Source of the DNA: Chitinophagaceae bacterium
GTDB taxonomy: Bacteria; Bacteroidota; Bacteroidia; Chitinophagales; Chitinophagaceae
DNA: 64,000 nt
Assembly (NCBI GenBank): GCA_016720745.1
Contig: JADKKA010000022.1
Coordinates: 558,001 to 622,000 of the forward strand
Direction: 5' to 3'
In this document: in pieces, positions 19,190 to 28,609 of the stretch
Layout: every line of letters starts with the position of its first letter
How positions within the stretch are numbered: position 1 is the stretch's first letter
Program-made: the position numbers and the translations under genes
The notes under the pieces: model-generated
What the model was told of the DNA's origin: nothing
Seen by the model: only the letters and a program-made list of their open reading frames with translations
Database searches by the model: none

Positions 19190-19591
19190 TTATTTAACCA
19201 TCTCATCAATCTTGTACACCGCAAAAATGACAAACAGGAAAATGATAATGCAAAATACCAGCATGAAAGTAAAGCCCCCCTTTGTATCGGTTAAAGCGTA
19301 TTTGGAAGGCTGGTCGGGTAAATAAGCGATTCCCATGGGGTCCCCTCTGTTGTATTTACCCCTGTTAGTTGTGGCTTTTGCCTGGAATGGTTGTCCGGTT
19401 CTGCGGTCACGGTATTCGATGGTTAGAGAGTCAATATAGGTGTTTTTGATTCTGATAGAACGGATCGAAGTAATGGTTCCGTTACAATGTATGCCCAGTT
19501 TCTTAATGCGTGCCGTCCGGCGCATGCGCCAGATGGTGAGCAACAGCGGAAAAGCCGCCAGCAGGATCAATGCAATGTAAATGTATATCAT
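19190..19591 (-). CDS. DUF3592-like membrane protein
   Basis: 133 aa with an N-terminal transmembrane helix (MIYIYIALILLAAFPLLLTI), a soluble beta-rich middle (CNGTITSIRSIRIKNTYIDS, then GIAYLPDQPSKYAL) and a C-terminal transmembrane helix. The layout and the YLPxxPxKY motif are those of DUF3592 proteins, function unknown. Probably the first gene of a two-gene unit with the gene ending at 18496. Confidence 0.65.
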   Translation of the reverse strand: MIYIYIALILLAAFPLLLTIWRMRRTARIKKLGIHCNGTITSIRSIRIKNTYIDSLTIEYRDRRTGQPFQAKATTNRGKYNRGDPMGIAYLPDQPSKYALTDTKGGFTFMLVFCIIIFLFVIFAVYKIDEMVK

Positions 19592-19732
19592 AATGGCGCT
19601 CTGAAATTATCACAAGTGCCCATGATCACAAAATCAAACCGGTAAATGATGAGAGCAAGGCTGCGAAACTTTTAGTTTCACTGGATGATTTTATTGCTTT
19701 TGGCGAAGATGTTTGACGATTGTCCGGGATGA

Positions 19733-20476
19733 TTAGTCCACAGACGTCATCTTCTTCAGCCGGATGATATGCAGAAAATTCATCACTCGCATGATCTGAT
19801 AGGTCGGATCAATTTCAAACCAACGGACGGCATTGTTGGCACGGCCCGGATGTTTGTGGTGATTATTATGATAAGCTTCCCCGGCAAAGAATAGATCAAC
19901 CGGAATGATATTTTTGGAAGTATTGGTCATTTTGTAATTCTCATACCCGAATTTATGCGCCCACCAGTTTACTACCAGTCCCTGGAAAGCCGCACTGGCT
20001 ATCGTAAGCGGGAGAAAAAGAAAATGCCACCATTCGGTACTGAGCCAGATAAAAATACCGGTATAGATCAGGGCCCAGACCAGTCTTGAAATCCAGTTAT
20101 GGGCAATCCGGTCCAGCGCAGGCCATCCCGGCAAATCCTTGGCATATTTTTCATCAACATCAATCCGTCCCTGGACCACATCCTGGTAACTGTTACGCGT
20201 CTTCCACATCAGGGTTAAGGCGTTGGGGCTGTAATGGGGTGAATGCGGATCTTCTGCTTCATCCGTATGCGCATGATGCAGTCGGTGCATGATGCCATAA
20301 GAACCGGTACTCATATAAGAAGTGCCGTGGGTGATATACGAGCAGAGCTGGAAAAATTTTTCCCAGCCTTTGGACATGCTACAAAGGCCATGGGCAGCAT
20401 AGCGATGATAGAAAAAAGACTGAAAAAACAAAGACACGTACCAATGCAGAATAATAAAGATGAAAATAGGAGCCAT
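19733..20476 (-). CDS. Acyl-CoA/fatty acid desaturase
   Basis: Introduces a double bond into long-chain acyl groups (delta-9-type, membrane-bound di-iron enzyme). 247 aa with the three histidine boxes: HRYAAH (about residue 24), HRLHHAHTDEAEDPHSP (about 60-76) and NNHHKHP (about 206). Four hydrophobic segments fit a membrane desaturase. It is shorter than yeast OLE1 and lacks a cytochrome b5 domain, as usual for bacteria. A large stem-loop lies in its 5' region (20488-20557) and may affect expression, which could relate to cold or membrane-fluidity control (inference). Confidence 0.92.
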   Translation of the reverse strand: MAPIFIFIILHWYVSLFFQSFFYHRYAAHGLCSMSKGWEKFFQLCSYITHGTSYMSTGSYGIMHRLHHAHTDEAEDPHSPHYSPNALTLMWKTRNSYQDVVQGRIDVDEKYAKDLPGWPALDRIAHNWISRLVWALIYTGIFIWLSTEWWHFLFLPLTIASAAFQGLVVNWWAHKFGYENYKMTNTSKNIIPVDLFFAGEAYHNNHHKHPGRANNAVRWFEIDPTYQIMRVMNFLHIIRLKKMTSVD

Positions 20477-20487
20477 GCGGTAATTAC

Positions 20488-20557
20488 GTAATTCGTGAAG
20501 AACAGGATTGTCAAACTACATTCTCAACAATGAGAACGTAGTTTTATTACGAATTAC
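20488..20557. repeat. Nested inverted repeat upstream of the desaturase gene
   Basis: Outer arms GTAATTCGT (20488-20496) and ACGAATTAC (20549-20557). Inner arms 20513-20526 and 20531-20544, 14 bp with one mismatch and a 4-base loop. The outer flanks also show AATTACG-like heptamers. Could be a MITE remnant or a 5' regulatory hairpin. The rest of 20477-20777 shows no gene. Confidence 0.65.
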
Positions 20558-20777
20558 CTCAGAGGTGGTGAAGATAGTCATTTAAGGCCGCAATCTCCGT
20601 TTTAACTGATAATGATCCTTGTCATGATTGACAGTATATCCCGGTTTTATCCCATTTAATTCAACAAAATCTGCTGTTTCCTGTGATTTAGTCCCCTTTA
20701 AGTGTAAAAGACAGCTATAAACGGCAATTCGGCATAGCGCCAATTATTTGTTATCTTAAATGTCTAAAACAACCAAC

Positions 20778-21281
20778 ATGAAAAAGTATTATCAATTTTT
20801 ATTGGCTGCAGGTACCTTATTCATCGTATCCTGTAGCGGAGGTGGCGGTCTTTCAGCAAAGGCCAAAAAGAACAAAGAAGTTAATGCTGCTATCATGAAA
20901 GCCTATGAGGGAGGTGATTTCAGCAAAATGGGAGATTATATGGCCGCAGATGCTATTGATCATGGCGGCGAGACAGGCGATGTAAAAGGGTTAGAGAATA
21001 TTATCAGCGAAATGAAAAAATACCGGGCCATGATGCCGGATATGAAATCCACCGTTATCCATGAAATGGCGGATGATGAATATGTGATGACCTGGGCGAA
21101 GTTTACCGGAACAATGGATGGAAAAGTCACCACCATGACCAGTGCGGATATCACCAAATTCAAAGATGGCAAGGCGGTTGAACATTGGGTCTTTATGGAT
21201 CCAAAAGAAATGGCCGCCATGATGGCCCCAGGGGAACCGATGGATAATAGTTTAGAACCCGCTAAAGATACCGCCAGGTAA
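20778..21281 (+). CDS. Lipoprotein with SnoaL/ester-cyclase-like (NTF2 fold) domain
   Basis: 167 aa from ATG 20778 (frame open from 20760), with a lipoprotein signal peptide and lipobox IVSCSGGG. The mature part follows the SnoaL-like polyketide cyclase pattern: VNAAIMKAYEGGDFSKMGDY, AIDHGGETGDVKGLENI, then beta strands with MTWAKFTGTMDG and KAVEHWVFMDPKEM. Such domains bind small ligands; enzymatic activity is not assured. A strong hairpin (21291-21321) follows. The next two plus-strand genes are also small secreted proteins. Confidence 0.78.
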   Translation: MKKYYQFLLAAGTLFIVSCSGGGGLSAKAKKNKEVNAAIMKAYEGGDFSKMGDYMAADAIDHGGETGDVKGLENIISEMKKYRAMMPDMKSTVIHEMADDEYVMTWAKFTGTMDGKVTTMTSADITKFKDGKAVEHWVFMDPKEMAAMMAPGEPMDNSLEPAKDTAR

Positions 21282-21290
21282 TTCAGGATA

Positions 21291-21321
21291 CAGAACGGGG
21301 AACTGTCAGTTCCCTGTTCTG
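21291..21321 (+). terminator. Hairpin terminator-like element
   Basis: A 14-bp stem (21291-21304 with 21308-21321, one G-T pair) and a 3-base loop 10 bases after the SnoaL-like gene. It is followed by ATTTAAATG rather than a T-run, so termination may be partial. Confidence 0.6.
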
Positions 21322-21327
21322 ATTTAA

Positions 21328-21744
21328 ATGATAAAGCTGAGAGTAATGTGCAGATTTTTCCTTTCCCTTTGCTTTTCCCTGAGTATATCATTCTCCTGCT
21401 TCTCCCAATTGAGCAGGTTGCATATCGTGACCATCCCCAATAACCAGCAAATGGGATTTCCGATCCGTTTTACCATTAACGGTCATCCATTCAAGCTTAA
21501 AAACGGCCAATGCCTGGAATGGCAGCTGCAATCAGATAGTATTCATATCATCATGGACGACCGCCGGTGGGTGGATATCGCTTCAGCCGATCTGCACCTG
21601 AAATCGGAAGCAGATATTTATATCAGGGTTTTCTGGGGCTGGAAGGAAAATGAGAAAAAAAAGATCAGGCTGCTGGGAGAAGTATTGTGTAAAAGCTGTT
21701 TTGATGAATATAAATCAAAATGCAAAAAAGAACTGACTGAATAA
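21328..21744 (+). CDS. Secreted hypothetical protein
   Basis: 138 aa with a signal peptide (CFSLSISFSCFSQ); ATG 21346 is an alternative start. The mature part looks like a small beta-sandwich (LHIVTIPNNQQMGFPIRFTI, LKSEADIYIRVFWGWKE) with a C-terminal Cys pair (LCKSCFDEYKSKC). Family not recognised. Followed after 10 bases by the alpha/beta hydrolase gene, so probably cotranscribed. Confidence 0.62.
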   Translation: MIKLRVMCRFFLSLCFSLSISFSCFSQLSRLHIVTIPNNQQMGFPIRFTINGHPFKLKNGQCLEWQLQSDSIHIIMDDRRWVDIASADLHLKSEADIYIRVFWGWKENEKKKIRLLGEVLCKSCFDEYKSKCKKELTE

Positions 21745-21754
21745 TAAAGCATAT

Positions 21755-22627
21755 ATGTTTCGATTCATTTCCATATTTCTTTTAGGTGCTTTTCTAAGTT
21801 CCTGTGCCAGTAAGGACAAAAAGGCAAAACCAGTCAGCAGTAATGGCAACCCAATTGCTTACTCCATCAGCGGGAAAGCCGATACCACCCTGCTTTTTAT
21901 CCATGGCTGGTGTATCAACCAAACTTACTGGAAGTCACAAGTGGATTTTTTCAGTCCGCGTTACCAGGTGCTTACCATTGACCTTCCCGGCTTTGGTTTG
22001 TCCGGCAAAGAACTGGGTAGCGACTGGCGCTTCGGAAATTATACCGCCGATATCAAGGCACTGGTAGATCAGCTGGAGTTAAAGAAACTGGTACTGATTG
22101 GTCATTCCATGTCGGGAGACCTGATCCTGGACTATGCCCAGAAATACCCCGGCGATTTAGTAGGAATTGTTGGGATCGATAACCTGCATCAGCCTGCAGG
22201 GCAACTCAGCGAGGTCCAAAAACTGGAGGTGGAGACTTTTTTTGATAAGATGTTTAGTAGCTATGACAGTATTGTTCAAAATATGATGGCAGTTGACTTG
22301 TTTCAACCCTCCACTGATTCAAGTATCCGCAAAAGAGTATTAGATGATATACTCCGGACTAAACCGGAGATAGCCGTTAAAGTGCTCAAGGAAAACAGCC
22401 TCTTCACACCGCATCAGCAGGAGGCAATGCGTTCTCTGCCATTCCCCCTTTTCCTGCTAAACAGCGATGTATACCCGGTGAATGCTGATTCCCTGAACAA
22501 ATACTGTAAACTGGGTTATCAGCTCGAAACGATTAAGGGCAGCGGGCATTATCCCATGCTGGAACAACCCGATGCATTTAACCAGGCCCTGCAAAAATTA
22601 CTGGATCGAATATCAAAGCCCCAATAA
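21755..22627 (+). CDS. Alpha/beta hydrolase, lipoprotein
   Basis: 290 aa with a lipoprotein signal peptide (lipobox LSSCAS). The alpha/beta-hydrolase core is clear: oxyanion-hole strand FIHGWCINQTYW (about residue 49), nucleophile elbow GHSMSGD with Ser at about residue 116, and a C-terminal GSGHYPMLEQPDAF carrying the catalytic His. The acid is probably in LFLLNSDVYPV. Substrate unknown; such envelope-attached hydrolases are often esterases or epoxide-hydrolase relatives. Ends convergently, directly abutting the gene at 22628. Confidence 0.85.
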   Translation: MFRFISIFLLGAFLSSCASKDKKAKPVSSNGNPIAYSISGKADTTLLFIHGWCINQTYWKSQVDFFSPRYQVLTIDLPGFGLSGKELGSDWRFGNYTADIKALVDQLELKKLVLIGHSMSGDLILDYAQKYPGDLVGIVGIDNLHQPAGQLSEVQKLEVETFFDKMFSSYDSIVQNMMAVDLFQPSTDSSIRKRVLDDILRTKPEIAVKVLKENSLFTPHQQEAMRSLPFPLFLLNSDVYPVNADSLNKYCKLGYQLETIKGSGHYPMLEQPDAFNQALQKLLDRISKPQ

Positions 22628-23187
22628 TCACTGACTGGTCAGCGTTTTTAACCGGTTAATGATGGATTCGATTTCTGCAGCGGCTTCTTTGAAACGGGTA
22701 TTATCGGGAAAATTGCCGGATTGGTATTTGGCGATCATCGATTCTGATACTGTGATCTGCAGTAATGATTGCAGATTGACCAATTCTCTTTCCTTAGCAT
22801 TTAACGAATTGATCCTGTTTTGCCAGTCACTCAGGCTAGTCCTGTAATTGTTTTCGCTTTTACTGATCAGGGCCATTGCTTTCTTTTTGCTGACTGTGTC
22901 TGTGATTTGTTCCATCTTCTGGCGGGCATCACTGTAATAACGGCTATTATAACTGGTATAGCTATTGTACTTTTCAAGGGCCTCATTTTTTTTCTTATAA
23001 AATTTACTGATGCTTTCCTGCAGGTCCTGCAGTTGTTCATTTTGTTTTACCGCCTGTTCGTACAATTCCTGCACCAGGTCATTGCCTCCACCATCATAGC
23101 GGGAATCTTTAGAGGTTCCGGAACTGAGCAGGATGATGGCAAAAAGGGCCAGGAGAGAGGTTGAAAGGAGCAGGAGATTCTTTTCAT
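22628..23187 (-). CDS. Envelope coiled-coil protein, probable start-proximal frameshift
   Basis: The body (about 185 aa) has an N-terminal hydrophobic helix (LLLLSTSLLALFAIILLSSG) and a long helical region with heptads (ELYEQAVKQNEQLQDLQESI, NSLNAKERELVNLQSLLQ). Its natural start seems to be the ATG at 23187, which would read MKKNLLLLSTS if the A4 run (23181-23184 on the plus strand) had one more base. As written, the frame is open without a convincing start up to 23341. Family not recognised. Abuts the convergent hydrolase gene. Confidence 0.6.
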
Positions 23188-23413
23188 ATATTGATTTTGA
23201 TTGAAAATAATCACTTGGATGAAGAAAATCATTGATTCCATATTGTTTACGACTGAAATTTTTTCTTTCCTGATAGCAGGCCAGATATAGATGAGCTGCT
23301 GTCGGAAAACAAACTGGCGTCAATCGTGGTTTAAAAAACACCAGTTTGTGGTATAGGCACTTATTTTAATTCGATCTACTTTTCCTGAACATTAACCACT
23401 AATAAACCTGCTA

Positions 23414-24467
23414 TGCCAGTTCAAGTTATTCATCCGAAAGTTCAGTTTGCCAGAAAACGACTGTCTGATACCATCAGCCTCTCTGTAGAGAAAGCGGCTG
23501 CCCATTTAAGTAACTCCAGCTCAGTTTCCACTTCCTTCCGGGAAAGAAAGTCTGGAATATGCGATTGTTGATTTATTTAAAGTACTCCCGAAGAAGAAAA
23601 AGGGAAAATTTCTGGAGAAAATGAAAACTTCAATAACCGCCACAGCAGCTGCCCGGCAACAAAAATATGGCACACTGGCAGCGGTGGACTTACACAGCAA
23701 TAAAATGGTATCCAGCCAGGTTGAAACGGTACCGGTACCGGATCAAATCAAGTTCACGGAAGCAGATATAGAAATGCTTAGAAAGCCTGCAGCGAAGAAT
23801 AAGTTGAAATCAACAGTAAAAGAAAAAACTAAAACCATTCAGCCAAGGCAAGCTGTCGCCGGTACTGCTTTACAATTCACAGTTGAATCCATCACTTGTA
23901 AAGCGACAAATGATATCCGGAAAGACGAAATCAGTGTTTCTGCCTTTGTCTTAAGCAGCAATGGTGAGTTGCAGGAAGCTAATAATTTCTTCTCCGGAAA
24001 ATTCAAAAAGGATGATTCAAAGTCCCTGGGGGCAGCCGGTAATCTCTTCAGTTTCAGTATAGCGGATTCCACTGGAACCGTATTTCCGGCCAGTTTTGCC
24101 GCTTCGGTTTTTATGACAGAGAAAGATCTTTTGCCAATAAGGAAGTGACAGAGCGGGTAGGTGCTATTATGCGAATTACAGGAAAGATTATTGCAACCGG
24201 TAGTCTGATTACCTTGTTTTTCCCTGCAGTGGGTTTGCCGCTTTCTTTAACAATTCTTGGAATAGGTACATTAATTATGTTTATTGGCGACGGACTATTA
24301 TTTTATGCCGCAGATGATTTCAGTGAAATTTCAACGGATGAATTATTGCTGGAAACCCTCCCTTCGCAAGTGAAACATTTGCAAGGGAACTTAGTATGCG
24401 ATTTGTTGATGACGGATTTACACTGGGCGGGGAATATAAAGTAGCTATGCGCTGGACTGTAGTATAA
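23414..24467 (+). pseudogene. Hypothetical gene broken by three homopolymer indels
   Basis: Four consecutive pieces read as one protein of about 350 aa if three single-base changes are made: one A fewer near 23543-23550, one T more at 24108-24112, and one G more at 24385-24387. Pieces: MPVQVIHPKVQFARKRL to the first break; 23621-24148 (cytoplasmic-looking, Lys-rich); 24145-24444 with a hydrophobic helical hairpin (LITLFFPAVGLPLSLTILGI); and a tail ending GGEYKVAMRWTVV. As written, two short ORFs overlapping by ATGA at 24145 would be called. Family not recognised. Either true decay or sequence error. Confidence 0.55.
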
Positions 24468-24480
24468 ATGAGCGTTATGT

Positions 24481-25362
24481 TTACTTGATTAAATCCTTTT
24501 GTTTGGTCCAGTTTTCTACTTCCTTTGGGAGAAATACAGAAACTAACATCATCAGGATGCCGGGAATGAAGAGAATATTGCCAAAGCTTTTCAAAGACTG
24601 GTATCCTTTAGCCCCAAAAATCCACCAGGCCAGAGCAGCCGGGACCGCTATTTTCATGAATTTGTTAATAGCAGGATATGTCCTGGTTTCGCAGGCCCTC
24701 AGGATATGAAGGATCAGGATAAACGCCAGGAGGATACAGGCAAAATGTCCCCAGTAAGCATAATAACCTTTAATCGCAATTCGGACGGAATAATAATTGT
24801 ATCCCCAATTGTTATATCCCCAGCCATCGTAGGCATTATAACCAAACTGCATCCCGTAATTACTCCGGAGTGAATAAAAACGGGTCATTTTAAAAAAGGG
24901 GGCAAGCATACATAAAAAGGCACCAATGGAGAATGGCCAGTGAGGAAACCGTAACAGGTTTGTCCATTTTAATTTTTTCCAGGCAATACCAAATGCTGCA
25001 GCCCTGCTTAATAAAGAGAGGGCAAAAAGTACAGCTGCGGAAGCATGCAGGAGCCAGTTGACATTGATATTCCTGATTCGGAAATAGCAGATAAAGAAAT
25101 GATAGAGGAAAAGGTACAAGCAAAAAAGCATGGGAGTTACCGGATGCAACAACCAGGCTGGGTACTTCATCAGCGGTTTATCGCGGGTCAGTTCCGGTAT
25201 TACCAATAGCAAAGCAGCTGCCACCCAGCAGGTTTCTGTTACCCAGTGAAAATAAACATAAGATCGGGTGAGCAGGATGATCAGCAGGAGCAGGACTATT
25301 GCTGATCCCGCCAGTTCAAACAGCAGGTGCTTTTTTGTGGTATAGGCTACCGGTAGTTTCAT
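24481..25362 (-). CDS. Multi-spanning membrane protein of unknown function
   Basis: 293 aa with about seven hydrophobic helices, for example LLFELAGSAIVLLLLIILLT and ACILLAFILILHIL. Between helices lies a loop rich in Tyr, Gly, Asn and Trp (about residues 178-200: YNAYDGWGYNNWGYNYYS). No known transporter or enzyme motif. It is intact although both flanking regions carry broken genes. 63 bases downstream of valS on the same strand, so it may be transcribed with it. Confidence 0.7.
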   Translation of the reverse strand: MKLPVAYTTKKHLLFELAGSAIVLLLLIILLTRSYVYFHWVTETCWVAAALLLVIPELTRDKPLMKYPAWLLHPVTPMLFCLYLFLYHFFICYFRIRNINVNWLLHASAAVLFALSLLSRAAAFGIAWKKLKWTNLLRFPHWPFSIGAFLCMLAPFFKMTRFYSLRSNYGMQFGYNAYDGWGYNNWGYNYYSVRIAIKGYYAYWGHFACILLAFILILHILRACETRTYPAINKFMKIAVPAALAWWIFGAKGYQSLKSFGNILFIPGILMMLVSVFLPKEVENWTKQKDLIK

Positions 25363-25425
25363 CTGGTATGAAATTAACGCAGCGTGGATGAAAAATCCTA
25401 ACCCTTTTCAGGGATATTTAATCTG

Positions 25426-28092
25426 TTAAAGTGAGCGCAGACTTTCTTCGATAGCCCTGATCTTATCTTCCGCATCTGCTTTTTTCTTTCTTTCCACATC
25501 CACTACTTCGGCTTTGGCATTTTGTACAAAGCGTTCATTGCTGAGTTTCTTTTCAACTGATAAGAGGAAACCTTTCAGGTAGTCCAGATCTTTCAGCATT
25601 TGCTCTTTCTGAGAAGCGGGATCCATTGTGATCTCTGTTTCGAGGTAGAATTTATCTTTCTGTACCACCAGGTTAATGCAATTGGGAACCGCCGTGCTGG
25701 TATAATGAATTTGGGCTGCATTCACCTGCTTGGCCAAAATCAATTCAATGGCTGTATAATTTTCCTTTTGTTCCGTTTGTATATGCAGTTGAATGGTGTC
25801 TTTTGGTTTTAACTGGGCTTTATTACGGGCATCCCGGATAGCTGTAATCACTTCTTTCAGTAAAGCACCGGCGGTAATGAGTTGCTGATCCGCCTGCCCG
25901 GCAGGTTCAAACAAGCTAACAGTAAGATCTTTGTCCTGTTTTTTCAATTGCTGGAAAATCTCTTCTGTTATAAATGGCATGAAGGGGTGGAGCAGCTGCA
26001 TCAGTTGCTCAAAGAAGTAAACTGTTTTCTGATATACTTTTTCATCAATAGGTTGATCAAAACCCGGTTTCACCCATTCCAGGTACCAACTGCAGAAATC
26101 ATCCCATATCAGGGAGTAAGTTGTTTTCAACGCTTCACTCAGTCTGAATTCTTTGAACTGTGCATCCAGTTCCAGTCTCACTTCTTTCAACCTGTTCTCA
26201 AACCAGTCAATCGCAAAATGACTATTTGTTTCCTGACTCCCGACTCCCGACTCCTGACTTCCGACTAATCTCCCTTCCCACATTTTCACCAGCTTCAGTG
26301 CATTCCACATTTTATTGATGAAGAAGCGACCCTGTTCATTGCCGGAAGGATCCCACATCAGGTCATTTCCTGCAGGGGAAGAAATCATGATGCCGAATCG
26401 AACCGCATCGGCCCCATCTTTATCAATCATTTCCAGGAGGTCGGGTGAATTACCGAGGCTCTTGCTCATCTTGCGACCGATCTTGTCTCTCACAATCCCG
26501 GTAAAATAAACCTCGTTGAAAGGTTTTTCTTTTTTATACTCAAAGCCGGCCATGATCATCCTGGCCACCCAGAAGAAAATAATTTCAGGCGCCGTAACCA
26601 GGGTATTGGTAGGGTAGTAGTAGTTCACATCCGGGTTGCCGGGGTTGCTGTATCCTTTGAAAACTTCAAAAGGCCATAACCAGCTGGAGAACCAGGTATC
26701 AAGACAATCTTCATCCTGCTTCAAGACAGGATCGCTGATGCCAAATTGTGCCGTGAATGCTTTCTTCGCTTCCGATTCCGTTGCAGCGACTACAAAACGT
26801 CCTTCTCCATCATACCAGGCCGGGATCTGATGGCCCCACCAGAGTTGTCGCGAAATACACCAGTCCTTGATATTCTCCATCCAGTGGCGATAGAGATTTT
26901 TAAACTTGGCCGGATAGAATTTAATCTCATCATCCATTACAGCCGACAGGGCAGGACCCGATATTTTTTTCATATCTACCCACCATTGGAGGGAAAGACG
27001 GGGTTCCACCACAGCATCTGTTCTTTCGGAGTATCCTACTTCACTTGAATATTCTTCCGTTTTAACCAGGTGACCTTTTGCTTCCAGTTCGGCTGCAATT
27101 TTTTTCCTGGCTTCAAAGCGGTCAGTGCCTACAAAAATCTGCGCCTCTGCATTCAGGGTACCATCTTCATTCAGTATGTCCACTACTTCCAGCTGGTGTT
27201 TTTGTCCGAGCTGGTAATCGTTGGTATCGTGGGCGGGAGTTACTTTCAGTGCACCGGTACCAAAATCCATCGTTACATAATCATCGGTAATGATGGGAAT
27301 GCGGCGGTTGATCAGTGGCACAAAGGCAAATTTGCCATGCAGCTGTTTGTATCGTTCATCATCCGGGTGTACACATATTGCCGTATCGCCCATGATGGTT
27401 TCAGGACGAACCGTGGCGATGATGATTCCACCTTCACCGGAGGCATCAAAAGGAATGGGGTTCCCTGCTTCATCACTTAATTGATAACGCAGGTGGTAGA
27501 GTTTCTGACTGGTTTGTTTGCGGATCACTTCCTCATCACTCAGGGCTGTTTTTGCTTTCACATCCCAGTTAATCATTCTTTTTCCGCGATAGATAAATCC
27601 TTTATTGTAGAGGTCAATGAATACGCTGATGACTGATTGGTAATAATCAGGATCCATGGTAAAACTGGTTCTTTCCCAATCCAGACTGCAACCCAGTTTT
27701 TTCAATTGCTGCAGAATGATCCCGCCGTATTTTTCTTTCCATTCCCAGGCATACTTTAAAAATTCATCGCGGGAAAGAGAGGATTTGGCAATGCCTTTTT
27801 CACGGAGCATTTGCACCACTTTGGCTTCAGTAGCAATGGAAGCATGATCGGTACCTGGTACCCAGCAGGCATTTTTTCCCTGCATCCTTGCCCTGCGGAC
27901 GAGGATATCCTGAATGGTATTATTCAGGCAGTGACCCATGTGCAGCACACCCGTTACATTGGGGGGCGGGATCACAATGGTATAAGGCTCCCGTTCATCA
28001 GGTTCGCTGTGAAAATATCCTTTGTCCAGCCAGCGCTGGTACCACTGTTGTTCGGCTTGTTGGTGGTCAAAATTTTTGCTCAGTTCTTCCAT
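25426..28092 (-). CDS. valS: Valyl-tRNA synthetase
   Basis: Charges tRNA-Val; cytoplasmic class I synthetase with editing. About 888 aa from the start at 28092 (MEELSKNFDHQQAEQQW). Seen: HIGH-type motif VTGVLHMGHCLNNTIQD, the CP1 editing domain (GTGALKVTPAHDTNDYQLG), KMSKS in GRKMSKSLGNSPD, the anticodon-binding domain and the C-terminal coiled coil (LLSVEKKLSNERFVQNAKAEVV). Between the KMSKS region and the anticodon-binding domain lies an insertion VGSQESGVGSQET encoded by a GACTNNN array (26235-26269), which looks recently acquired and keeps the frame. Two tRNA-Val genes lie 3-4 kb away. Confidence 0.97.
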   Translation of the reverse strand: MEELSKNFDHQQAEQQWYQRWLDKGYFHSEPDEREPYTIVIPPPNVTGVLHMGHCLNNTIQDILVRRARMQGKNACWVPGTDHASIATEAKVVQMLREKGIAKSSLSRDEFLKYAWEWKEKYGGIILQQLKKLGCSLDWERTSFTMDPDYYQSVISVFIDLYNKGFIYRGKRMINWDVKAKTALSDEEVIRKQTSQKLYHLRYQLSDEAGNPIPFDASGEGGIIIATVRPETIMGDTAICVHPDDERYKQLHGKFAFVPLINRRIPIITDDYVTMDFGTGALKVTPAHDTNDYQLGQKHQLEVVDILNEDGTLNAEAQIFVGTDRFEARKKIAAELEAKGHLVKTEEYSSEVGYSERTDAVVEPRLSLQWWVDMKKISGPALSAVMDDEIKFYPAKFKNLYRHWMENIKDWCISRQLWWGHQIPAWYDGEGRFVVAATESEAKKAFTAQFGISDPVLKQDEDCLDTWFSSWLWPFEVFKGYSNPGNPDVNYYYPTNTLVTAPEIIFFWVARMIMAGFEYKKEKPFNEVYFTGIVRDKIGRKMSKSLGNSPDLLEMIDKDGADAVRFGIMISSPAGNDLMWDPSGNEQGRFFINKMWNALKLVKMWEGRLVGSQESGVGSQETNSHFAIDWFENRLKEVRLELDAQFKEFRLSEALKTTYSLIWDDFCSWYLEWVKPGFDQPIDEKVYQKTVYFFEQLMQLLHPFMPFITEEIFQQLKKQDKDLTVSLFEPAGQADQQLITAGALLKEVITAIRDARNKAQLKPKDTIQLHIQTEQKENYTAIELILAKQVNAAQIHYTSTAVPNCINLVVQKDKFYLETEITMDPASQKEQMLKDLDYLKGFLLSVEKKLSNERFVQNAKAEVVDVERKKKADAEDKIRAIEESLRSL
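26235..26269. repeat. GACTNNN heptamer array inside valS
   Basis: Five 7-bp units (GACTCCC twice, GACTCCT, GACTTCC, GACTAAT) inside the valS reading frame. Because 3 x 7 = 21, the minus strand reads them as a 7-residue repeat, VGSQESG. The other members of the array family lie between genes or at gene ends. Confidence 0.8.
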
Positions 28093-28609
28093 GGTAAATC
28101 CTGCTTGGGTAGCCCGGAAAGGGCTGTAAATGAGCGGCAAATGTACCCTGTTTTGGCCAGATGCGGAAACAGCGGGCGGTAGCGGTTAGCGGGAGGGGGC
28201 ATGAGGTTTTTTACTTCATCGCAGATATAAACGACACCGCGGTAGACCTCTTCGATTCCATGGTGGATTTCCGATAAGGAAGAGGTCTTGGTTAAAAGCC
28301 ACGGGCACCCAGTTCCACCATCCTGGTTGCGTATTTGGGTTGGTTATTAACGGACATACCGATGATTCTTACCGCTGGGTTATGTTCCACTACATGGCGA
28401 ACCACTTCAAATCCGTTGATCGGCTGCATATTGATATCAACCAGCAGAATATCGGGATTGTGTTCGCTGATACTGCGGATCGCATCATGACCGTTGGCGC
28501 AATCGGCTACCACTTTGAACCGGGGATTATTTTCAAGCAGCATTCTCCAGGATTCGCGGATTAATTGGTGATCGTCGGCCAGAACGATCCTGATCTGTGG
28601 GGTGGTCAT
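28080..28609 (-). pseudogene. Response regulator receiver-domain gene, frameshifted
   Basis: 28292-28609 encodes a receiver domain: VLADDHQLIRESW (acid pocket), phosphoacceptor Asp in DILLVDINMQP (about residue 56), and GMSVNNQPKYATRMVELGARGF, where it stops. Adding one base to the A4 run at 28294-28297 continues the domain as FLTKTSSLSEIHHGIEEVY and RGVVYICDEVKN. The continued frame runs to 28080, overlapping the valS start by 13 bases, so the true end may be earlier. No DNA-binding domain is visible. No histidine kinase is adjacent. As written the gene lacks the last strand and helix of the receiver fold. Confidence 0.6.

Noticed and set aside
23047..23241. Separate small gene starting MESMIFFIQVIIF
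   Set aside because: Better explained as the other frame of the gene at 22628-23187, whose start region carries a one-base homopolymer indel.
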